Assembly: GCA_030837265.1 (NCBI GenBank)
Contig: JAUPKV010000506.1
Span: 1-12,149 of the forward strand
DNA length: 12,149 bases
Direction of reading: 5' to 3'
Source: Methanobacteriota archaeon
GTDB lineage: Archaea > Halobacteriota > Methanosarcinia > Methanosarcinales > Methanosarcinaceae
Shown one piece after another: positions 6,980 through 12,149 of this stretch. A model generated the notes under the pieces. It made no database searches, was not told the origin of the DNA, and saw only the letters and a list, made by a program, of their open reading frames with translations. Numbering within the stretch: position 1 is the stretch's first letter; every line of letters starts with the position of its first letter. The position numbers were made by a program, and so were the translations under genes.

Positions 6980-6988
6980 AATATAAAA
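6980..6988 (+). promoter_or_regulatory. TATA-like element of DUF4177-like gene
   Basis: AATATAAAA lies about 45 bases before the start at 7029. This implies a short leader that contains the strong purine run GGGGGG just upstream of the ATG. Confidence 0.4.
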
Positions 6989-7028
6989 CATTACAAAATT
7001 TCTATTTATCATAAGCAGGGGGGTTTAA

Positions 7029-7214
7029 ATGATTCATTTATGGGAGTATGATTCTCGCAGGATCGATGGTGTAAACATGCCGCAGCAAATGGGAGACCTT
7101 CAAAGAATAGGAAATGAAGGTTGGGAGTTGGTATTGATTAAGAATGATCTCGACGAGGAAGGACTGGTAACTGCTATTTTTAAACGGAAAAAATTGGAAA
7201 CGATATCTGTATAA
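7029..7214 (+). CDS. Small DUF4177-like protein, 61 residues
   Basis: A short soluble protein of unknown function. The layout matches the DUF4177 type of small alpha/beta domain: an N-terminal strand (HLWEYDSRRI, 3-12), a helix ending in LQRIGNEGWELVLI (24-37) and a final strand TAIFKRKK (48-55). The GNEGWELV core is the recognisable signature of that family. The start is well supported: a G-rich run (GCAGGGGGG) lies about six bases before the ATG. There is no signal peptide or membrane segment. It stands alone between its own promoter candidate and a long AT-rich spacer, so the neighbours give no functional hint. Confidence 0.75.
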   Translation: MIHLWEYDSRRIDGVNMPQQMGDLQRIGNEGWELVLIKNDLDEEGLVTAIFKRKKLETISV

Positions 7215-7285
7215 AGATTTCAGTATAAACTCGTAAAAATCATTATAAATTAGTAAAAATAGTACAAATTACTTTATTTATTTGA

Positions 7286-7432
7286 TATTTTTGCGACCTG
7301 AATTCCAGAAAAAGATTGCGTTCCCACCTGGAAAAAATTCTGGAAGTTCCGAACGGCACGATTTTCTTTGAAGAGACTGGTACTGGACTCACGGGTTGCA
7401 AGCTCTTATTTCATCTCTTCGTTATAGAGTAG
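7286..7432 (+). pseudogene. Possible decayed coding remnant
   Basis: A stop-to-stop frame of 48 codons lacks an ATG, GTG or TTG start. It reads plausibly as protein in the middle: RLRSHLEKILEVPNG followed by TIFFEETGTG. The base composition rises compared with the flanks. The FFEETG stretch is loosely reminiscent of the DE-containing strand of some transposases, but this is too weak to name a family. It could be the relic of a lost gene or chance. Confidence 0.22.
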
Positions 7433-7677
7433 ATTTTTCGGAGTAGGCGCTGAATGTAGTTTTGTGGAATAGGTCTTTGCTATGTGGTCTTAGAGATGAG
7501 AACGCATTTTCTACTACGTATTCAACATATATAATATTTTTAATGTATACTGTTATTCGGATATTATACTTATATAATATTGATCAAAGCTTTATTTAAT
7601 AGTTTAATCTTATGCAATTAACTCTCTTTCTAGAATTAACTTATCGTTTTCTACATCAGAAAATTCGAAAGAATAAA

Positions 7678-7700
7678 GAATAAAACATTATTTTTTATTC
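7678..7700 (-). terminator. Hairpin terminator candidate after JAMM gene
   Basis: GAATAAAA (7678-7685) and TTTTATTC (7693-7700) form a perfect 8-bp inverted repeat with a 7-base loop, about 20 bases past the minus-strand stop codon at 7721. T-rich sequence continues beyond it (TTCTTTATTCTTTCG on the minus strand). It fits a transcript end for the JAMM gene. Confidence 0.45.
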
Positions 7701-7720
7701 CTTACTACTTTCGTAAATAT

Positions 7721-8116
7721 TCATACCTCACTATCGTCACCAAATTCTACATCAAGTACTGGGAGTTCCTTTACATTTCCCCCTCTATCATAGCAAGTCC
7801 AGCTTTGTTTGTCATAGGGTTTTCCGACTATTATATGACAATTTCCCGTCTTCGAAAAAAGGTTAAGGTCAGCTTGCGAAGGTTTCCGGCTTGTACCCGG
7901 ATGGCTGTGGACAGAGCCGGCTGCTTTGATATTAGGCATCATGTAGAGTCTCAATACTGCACTGGTATCACTCGATTCGGTCCCGGGCAGTATTAGCACT
8001 TCAGTTATGATTCCATCTTTCTCCTGAAGAAGTCCTGCAAATTCTTCAGGTGCCATGGACTTGCTGGCTTCAAGAATGAAATTGAGAGTATCTCGGGCTA
8101 TTCCTTTAATCTGCAT
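7721..8116 (-). CDS. JAMM/MPN+ (Mov34/PAD-1) metalloprotease-like protein
   Basis: A small 131-residue zinc isopeptidase-type protein. The JAMM motif is complete: a glutamate in the first helix-strand region (E25 of PEEFAGLL, 23-30), then HSHP (70-73), S80 and D83 in the spacing H-S-H-P-x6-S-x2-D. All predicted zinc ligands (H70, H72, D83) and the catalytic glutamate are therefore present. Archaeal JAMM proteins of this size are known to remove ubiquitin-like SAMP modifiers, while related bacterial ones act in sulfur transfer or cell-wall chemistry; desampylase-like activity is an inference here. The extreme C-terminus is acidic (FGDDSEV). No ubiquitin-like gene lies in the window. A TATA-like box 25-34 bases before the ATG and the absence of a Shine-Dalgarno suggest a leaderless mRNA. 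Upstream on the same strand, after 62 bases, is a 58-residue coiled-coil gene. Confidence 0.88.
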   Translation of the reverse strand: MQIKGIARDTLNFILEASKSMAPEEFAGLLQEKDGIITEVLILPGTESSDTSAVLRLYMMPNIKAAGSVHSHPGTSRKPSQADLNLFSKTGNCHIIVGKPYDKQSWTCYDRGGNVKELPVLDVEFGDDSEV

Positions 8117-8140
8117 AGCTTATTAATTACTTTGAAAGGG

Positions 8141-8150
8141 TATATTTTTT
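8141..8150 (-). promoter_or_regulatory. TATA box of JAMM gene (leaderless)
   Basis: AAAAAATATA on the minus strand is centred about 29 bases before the ATG. No purine-rich ribosome binding site lies in between, so the transcript probably begins within a few bases of the start codon. Confidence 0.5.
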
Positions 8151-8178
8151 GGCTTTGAAAGCTACCTGAGCATTTTCA

Positions 8179-8355
8179 TTATCGTGGAATTGCGGAACCT
8201 TTAATTTCCAGCAATTCTGTTATTCTATTAAGCATTACACGTTTATTGTGAATTTGCACGGCAATCCGTGCATTTTCAGTCTCAAGCTCCTCTATTTCCT
8301 CTTGCAATTGCATAGCTTGCGCACGCAATCCTTCCTCTGTGAGATTATTATACAT
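8179..8355 (-). CDS. Small coiled-coil protein, 58 residues
   Basis: A short gene starting MYNNLTEEGL and ending IKGSAIPR. Hydrophobic residues follow an almost unbroken 4-3 heptad spacing (10, 14, 17, 21, 24, 31, 35, 42, 45, 49) with a buried-type asparagine at 28, so most of the protein should be one parallel or antiparallel coiled coil. A GAGG sits 11 bases before the ATG. No signal peptide, membrane span or cysteine is present. It lies 62 bases upstream of the JAMM gene on the same strand and divergent from the hydantoinase-like gene. I do not recognise the family; a role as a dimerising adaptor or small regulator is a guess. The even amino-acid makeup and ribosome binding site support a real gene despite the size. 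Confidence 0.65.
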   Translation of the reverse strand: MYNNLTEEGLRAQAMQLQEEIEELETENARIAVQIHNKRVMLNRITELLEIKGSAIPR

Positions 8356-8488
8356 TGAGACTACATCCTCAAAAGCAAGAATTCATGTATTATTATATCA
8401 GAATGTAGTATAAATTTATAATTCTATCATCTTTTATCTTGAAAAGATACGTTAGTATATATAAATAGTGAGGATAGGCGAATTTTGA
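8356..8488. promoter_or_regulatory. Divergent promoter region
   Basis: This 133-base region separates the coiled-coil gene (minus) and the hydantoinase-like gene (plus). On the minus strand GATATAATAATACATG and ATTATAAATTTATA are TATA candidates; on the plus strand TATATATAAAT at 8456-8466 is the stronger one. No clear operator palindrome was seen. Confidence 0.45.
8456..8466 (+). promoter_or_regulatory. TATA box of hydantoinase-deacetylase operon
   Basis: TATATATAAAT is centred 28 bases before the ATG at 8489. A GTGAGGA at 8468-8474 resembles a Shine-Dalgarno site but is 14 bases from the ATG and would lie upstream of the predicted transcription start, so a leaderless start is the better reading. 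Confidence 0.55.
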
Positions 8489-10201
8489 ATGCTAATAGGA
8501 ATTGATGTCGGAGGCACCACTACTGATGCGGTGCTGATCCGAAATGGAGAAGTATACGTTACTGCCAAGGTAACCACTGATCCCGGGAATCTTTTAAACT
8601 CACTGCTTGAAGCCCTTGATGCGGTCAGCAGAGATATCCCTTACGAACAGCTGGAAAGGGTTGTTTTCAGTACAACGGTAATTACAAATCTCATCGCTGA
8701 AGGCAAGACGGATAGAGTGGCATTACTACTTATTCCGGGCCCGGGTATTAATCCTGAAAGCTATCCTTTTCCTGACAGCTTTTATCTTAAGGGAGCTATG
8801 GATTACAGGGGTAGGGAAATCCAGCTCCCGGACACGGCTGAAATTCGAGATACGGTGGGCAGGGTCCGGGAAATGGGATTTAAAAGGGCTGTTATTGTTA
8901 GCAAATTCGGGCAGAGAAATCCTTCTCATGAACTCTTTATTGAGGAAATATTCAAGGAAGTTTATCCGGAGTGTAAATTGGAACTTGGGCACAAGGTTTC
9001 GGGAAAATTGAATTTCCCACGAAGGATTGCAACTACTATGCTTGCTTCTGCTTCTCGGGATAAGTACAAGGAGTTTTTTGAGAAAGTAAAAAACGCTCTT
9101 GAAGAGAGAAATATCAGGGCTCCCGTATATATTTTGAAAGCCGACGGAGGAACTCTGCCTATTGAGAAGTCAATGGAGTTTCCAGTAGAAACTATTTTTT
9201 CAGGGCCTGCTGCCAGTACAATTGGGGCTCTCGCACTTACTCCGGAAAATGAGACATCAGTGGTAATGGATATCGGAGGCACGACTACCGATCTGGCACT
9301 AATTCTCTCCGGAAAACCCCTTTTAGCTTCTAAAGGCGTAAAACTAGGGGGCTTCCTGACTCATGTTCGGGCTTTTGCAGTGCGTTCGATAGCTGTCGGA
9401 GGGGACAGCATTGTAAGGATTAGAGACTCAAGCAGCGGTACAAAAGAAATCTCTGTCGGTCCCGAAAGAGCTGGTCCTGCTTACTGTATGGGGGGAAATG
9501 AGACTACTCCTACTGATGCACTGAGGGTGCTCGGGCTTATAGAGGTTGGGAACCTGGAGCGTGCCAGGGAAACTATTGCAGCCACAGCTTCCAGGTTGGG
9601 GAAATCAGAACTTGAAACCGCATCTCTTATAGTCGATAAAATTACGCTTATAATCGCTGAGGCAGTTACTGAGATGTTTCATGAATGGGAACTGGAGCCT
9701 GCTTACAGGATATGGGAAGTTCTCCAGCAGAAGAAAGAAAGGCCTCAAAATGTTGTAGGAATCGGAGGCGGGGCAAAGGGCCTTATTATGGGGGTTGCTG
9801 CGAAACTTAATGCTACACCTATTACTCCTGAACATTCTGAAGTGGGGAATGCTATAGGAGCAGCTGTTGCAAGACCCACTTTAACTTTGAATCTGCATAT
9901 CGATACCGAACAAAAAGTTTACTCAATTGCGGAAGAAGGAGAAATTACCAGCCTTGATGCAATCGGCATTGATAAATTCAGCAAAACGAGTTTAAAAGAG
10001 GCTGAAGCCCTTGCTGCAAGATTACTTCGGAAACGTGCAGAGAGTTTTGGAATTTCTGAGTATGCGGATGAAGCCGAGATCGTTAATAGTGAAGTTTTTA
10101 ATGTGGTCAGCGGCTGGTCTACGGTTGGGCGGCTTTTCGATGTGGATATGCAGATTCCTGCAGGTCTGATTCCTGAGTGGAAAAGGAGGGATAAAAAATG
10201 A
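8489..10201 (+). CDS. Hydantoinase/oxoprolinase-family (HyuA-like) ATPase
   Basis: A 570-residue ASKHA-fold protein. Two phosphate-binding loops are clear: IDVGGTTTD (5-13) at the N-terminus and DIGGTTTD (261-268) in the second half. Further family landmarks are FSTTVITNLIAEG (60-72), FSGPAAS (237-243), GGDSIVRI (304-311), RAGPAYCMGG followed by PTDA (327-344) and GIGGGAKGL (424-432). Members couple ATP hydrolysis to opening or forming amide/lactam bonds (N-methylhydantoinase, 5-oxoprolinase, acetone carboxylase subunits). This protein is shorter than typical HyuA (about 680-720), lacks much of the usual C-terminal region, and has no HyuB partner gene here, so the substrate cannot be named. 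A stop codon sits directly before the ATG, fixing the start at 8489 or later. Its last bases overlap the deacetylase start in ATGA, which implies translational coupling and joint function. Confidence 0.85.
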   Translation: MLIGIDVGGTTTDAVLIRNGEVYVTAKVTTDPGNLLNSLLEALDAVSRDIPYEQLERVVFSTTVITNLIAEGKTDRVALLLIPGPGINPESYPFPDSFYLKGAMDYRGREIQLPDTAEIRDTVGRVREMGFKRAVIVSKFGQRNPSHELFIEEIFKEVYPECKLELGHKVSGKLNFPRRIATTMLASASRDKYKEFFEKVKNALEERNIRAPVYILKADGGTLPIEKSMEFPVETIFSGPAASTIGALALTPENETSVVMDIGGTTTDLALILSGKPLLASKGVKLGGFLTHVRAFAVRSIAVGGDSIVRIRDSSSGTKEISVGPERAGPAYCMGGNETTPTDALRVLGLIEVGNLERARETIAATASRLGKSELETASLIVDKITLIIAEAVTEMFHEWELEPAYRIWEVLQQKKERPQNVVGIGGGAKGLIMGVAAKLNATPITPEHSEVGNAIGAAVARPTLTLNLHIDTEQKVYSIAEEGEITSLDAIGIDKFSKTSLKEAEALAARLLRKRAESFGISEYADEAEIVNSEVFNVVSGWSTVGRLFDVDMQIPAGLIPEWKRRDKK

Positions 10202-11733
10202 AGTTCGGATTTGGGAAGATAAAGGATGCACTGAGAAGTGGGACTGCAAAAGAGAATGGTGGAGCTGTTAACAATAATGATAGAGCTGCTCATAATCGAG
10301 AGGAAATAAAAGTACAGACTGTAAGAGTACAGACCGAAGGAAGTGGACAAACATCGGAGAAAGGGTCGTTATCGCCGGCAGACCGCACAAAGTCCGAAAA
10401 AACAGGTCTTATTTTCTTCCCAGCTTTCGACTGGGCCATCTCTCCAACTCATCCGGAAAGGGAAGAACGCCTGCTCTATACAAGGGACCAGATCTTTGAA
10501 GAAGGTCTGATGGACCTGCCTGAAATTGCGGAATACAAACCTCGTCTTGCAGAATACAAGGACATTGCCCGGGTACATTTCTGTGTTCCTGACATAAAGA
10601 CCCAGGCTACAATTCCCCACCTTATTGCAGCAGGCAGCTGCCTGGTTCTTGCAGACGCTCTTATGAAAGGGGAGGTTAAAAACGCTTTTGCCCTTGTCCG
10701 CCCTCCCGGTCATCATGCAATGACAGTTGCTCATGGAAACCGTGGTTTTTGCAATATCAACAACGAGGCGATCCTTGTCGAATACCTCAGGAAAAAATAT
10801 GGGATCCGCAGGATTGCAATCGTAGATACTGACGTTCACCATGGAGACGGAACACAGGAAATCTTCTACAATGATCCGGACGTGCTTTTTATCTCTTTTC
10901 ACCAGGATGGAAGGACACTTTACCCGGGATCGGGTTTTATGAATGAGTTAGGAGGCCCAAAAGCCCTCGGCAGGACGATAAACATTCCTCTTCCACCTGC
11001 AACTCCGGATGAGGGTATACTTTATGTGCTTGAATCTCTTGTGCTGCCAATTCTTGAAGATTTCAAGCCGGAGCTTGTCCTGAACTCTGCCGGACAGGAC
11101 AACCATTATACCGATCCCCTGGCAAATATGCGCTTTTCCGCACAGGGATATGCCAAACTTAATGAGAAGCTCGCCCCGGATATGGCAGTACTTGAAGGAG
11201 GTTATGCAATCCAGACGGCTTTACCCTATGTCAACATGGGCATAATCCTGGCTATGGCAGGTCTTGACTACTCATGTGTTAAAGAACCTGACTTTAAGCC
11301 CGGAATGTTTATCCAGTCAGCAAAGGATAAACAGACACTTGAAGAAATAGTTGCAACACAGATTAAAAACTGGGAAAACAGGGATAAGCTTGTAGCAGCA
11401 GAAGTGGCAAAGCATGGGGATTTTTATCGGCGAAAAAAACAGATATTTTATGATACGGATATGATTCAGGAATTTCAGGAAGAGACAATTAGGATGTGTC
11501 CTGACTGCCAGGGCTACATTACCATCGATTCCCATGCCCATAAAAGCCATGATTCCAGAATTTTCGGAGTGTCCGTCCCTATCTACACCTGTGACAAATG
11601 CCAGGCTGAAGCAAGGGAAGAGTACAGAAGAAAGCTCAATCATCCGGAATACGAATATGTTTACCTGCAGGACAAAAAAAGAGACGAATATAGGGCATAC
11701 AATATGAGGACAAAAAAGGAAACAGTTTACTGA
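10198..11733 (+). CDS. Histone deacetylase-superfamily hydrolase with zinc ribbon
   Basis: A zinc-dependent deacetylase/amidohydrolase of 511 residues, related to class II HDACs, AcuC and acetylpolyamine amidohydrolases. The catalytic core spans about 70-360: HPEREERL (85-92), RPPGHH with the H172-H173 dyad, DVHHGDGT (212-219), the third metal ligand D301 in AGQDNH, and GGY (334-336) with the transition-state tyrosine Y336. The zinc ligands D212, H214 and D301 are all present. Two additions flank the core. The first is a 65-70 residue N-terminal extension, hydrophilic and low in complexity. The second is a C-terminal zinc ribbon, CPDC (434-437) and CDKC (465-468), inside a charged helical tail. 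The start is coupled to the hydantoinase-like gene by a 4-base ATGA overlap and preceded by AAAAGGAGGG. Histone, acetylated enzyme or acetylated small molecule are all possible substrates; the operon partner favours a small molecule or cofactor (inference). Confidence 0.9.
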   Translation: MKFGFGKIKDALRSGTAKENGGAVNNNDRAAHNREEIKVQTVRVQTEGSGQTSEKGSLSPADRTKSEKTGLIFFPAFDWAISPTHPEREERLLYTRDQIFEEGLMDLPEIAEYKPRLAEYKDIARVHFCVPDIKTQATIPHLIAAGSCLVLADALMKGEVKNAFALVRPPGHHAMTVAHGNRGFCNINNEAILVEYLRKKYGIRRIAIVDTDVHHGDGTQEIFYNDPDVLFISFHQDGRTLYPGSGFMNELGGPKALGRTINIPLPPATPDEGILYVLESLVLPILEDFKPELVLNSAGQDNHYTDPLANMRFSAQGYAKLNEKLAPDMAVLEGGYAIQTALPYVNMGIILAMAGLDYSCVKEPDFKPGMFIQSAKDKQTLEEIVATQIKNWENRDKLVAAEVAKHGDFYRRKKQIFYDTDMIQEFQEETIRMCPDCQGYITIDSHAHKSHDSRIFGVSVPIYTCDKCQAEAREEYRRKLNHPEYEYVYLQDKKRDEYRAYNMRTKKETVY

Positions 11734-11803
11734 AATAGGAAATAGTTTATTGAGAGTGATATACAGATTCCAGTTTATACTTTCTATCATTTCCTATTTT
11801 TTC
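11734..11803 (+). terminator. Terminator candidate of the operon
   Basis: AATAGGAAAT (11734-11743), starting at the base after the stop codon, is repeated in inverted form as ATTTCCTATT (11789-11798), directly followed by T-rich TTTTCTTT. A smaller perfect hairpin, TTTCCG-GAT-CGGAAA (11804-11818), comes next. The T-tract after a 10-bp stem suits transcript release, although the 45-base spacer is long for an intrinsic terminator. Confidence 0.45.
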
Positions 11804-11818
11804 TTTCCGGATCGGAAA

Positions 11819-12064
11819 CATTAATTTCCCATTTTTCCTTCCTCGATATCTTCAAATCTTACTTTCTTTACTATTTTTGCCTTAACTCCGACTTTAATAG
11901 GGAATATATTATGATCAACATTTTTATAAGTATTTTTCTGTCGTTCTGTTAAAATTGGAGAAAAACTATAAAAAATTAAAAAGACTCCAGTTGTCTCTTT
12001 TGAATCACAAAGCTAACAGATTCAGAAGAAGCAACAACCGGAGATTACTGAGCAATTTCACTTG
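11819..12064. other. Convergent intergenic region
   Basis: AT-rich sequence between the deacetylase gene and a minus-strand gene entering from the right edge. On the minus strand, GGAGTCTTTTTAATTTTTTATAG (about 11966-11988) is a U-rich tract suited to ending that gene's transcript. A plus-strand frame at 11955-12143 starts with TTG but looks like a shadow. Confidence 0.5.
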
Positions 12065-12149
12065 TTATAAAAACAATGGATCTTCGTACCCGTATCCTTC
12101 AGCAACCCAATACGTACGGTCTTTATTGTCTGGATTTAAATAATTACCA
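12065..12149 (-). CDS. Partial gene, last 27 codons, unknown product
   Basis: The 3' end of a minus-strand gene whose start lies beyond the right edge. The visible C-terminus reads GNYLNPDNKDRTYWVAEG and then YGYEDPLFL before a TAA stop at 12065-12067. Balanced, aromatic-rich composition and a downstream U-rich tract support real coding, and the plus-strand frame over the same bases reads poorly. I do not recognise the family from this fragment. Confidence 0.45.
   Translation of the reverse strand, partial: GNYLNPDNKDRTYWVAEGYGYEDPLFL

Larger units (their letters stand above)
7215..7720. other. Gene-poor AT-rich spacer
   Basis: A 506-base region with no convincing intact gene. The segment 7286-7432 has more balanced base composition and a short open frame that may be a decayed coding remnant; the rest is strongly AT-rich. 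A perfect 8-bp hairpin near 7678-7700 probably belongs to the end of the JAMM gene. Confidence 0.55.

Noticed and set aside
8489..10201. MfnF-type methanofuran synthesis enzyme
   Set aside because: MfnF-related ASKHA proteins are much shorter, about 330 residues; this protein has the HyuA-like length and internal landmarks.
10369..10902. Long minus-strand frame (177 residues) inside the deacetylase gene
   Set aside because: It is antisense to the best-conserved part of the deacetylase core, which explains its openness; it has no ribosome site, promoter or recognisable motif.
11955..12143. Plus-strand 62-residue frame starting with TTG
   Set aside because: Its second half overlaps a better minus-strand coding end, its sequence is lysine/arginine/asparagine-rich without domain character, and the only ribosome-site-like purines (GGAGAAAAA) lie inside it rather than before the start.

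Overview
The window looks like chromosomal DNA of a methanogenic archaeon of the Methanosarcina type. The signs are very A+T-rich intergenic DNA between moderately G+C-balanced genes, archaeal TATA boxes about 25-28 bases upstream of several start codons (leaderless mRNAs), and archaeal-type proteins: a PIN-ATPase-KH protein, a HEAT-repeat protein and a histone-deacetylase-family enzyme. No tRNA, rRNA, CRISPR array or intact mobile element was seen. The genus is an inference from gene style, not from a database match.

Layout. 1-527 is non-coding and AT-rich, with a 21-bp tandem repeat and the promoter of the first gene. 528-2450 (+) encodes a PIN-domain/VirB11-PilT-like ATPase with a KH domain. 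2672-3145 (-) encodes a guanine deaminase (GuaD type). Upstream of it on the same strand, 3235-4026 (-) encodes a protein with the hallmarks of the inositol polyphosphate kinase (IPK) family, which is mainly eukaryotic; this is the most interesting item here. 4027-4415 is a divergent intergenic region with a hairpin. 4416-6830 (+) encodes an 804-residue HEAT-repeat protein (TTG start). 7029-7214 (+) encodes a 61-residue DUF4177-like protein. 7215-7720 is a gene-poor spacer with a possible decayed coding remnant. 7721-8116 (-) encodes a small JAMM/MPN metalloprotease-like protein, preceded on the same strand by a 58-residue coiled-coil protein (8179-8355, -). 8489-10201 and 10198-11733 (+) form a two-gene operon overlapping by ATGA: a hydantoinase/oxoprolinase-family ATPase and a histone-deacetylase-superfamily hydrolase with a C-terminal zinc ribbon. 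At the right edge the last 27 codons of a minus-strand gene enter the window (12065-12149).

How the genes may work together. The clearest functional unit is the hydantoinase-like ATPase plus deacetylase pair: two amide-bond-acting enzyme families that are translationally coupled, so they may act on one small-molecule substrate rather than on chromatin. IPK-like kinase and guanine deaminase lie head-to-tail 89 bases apart, but each has its own TATA-like element, so co-function is uncertain. The JAMM protein and the coiled-coil protein also lie head-to-tail with separate promoter candidates. The remaining genes look like independent transcription units.
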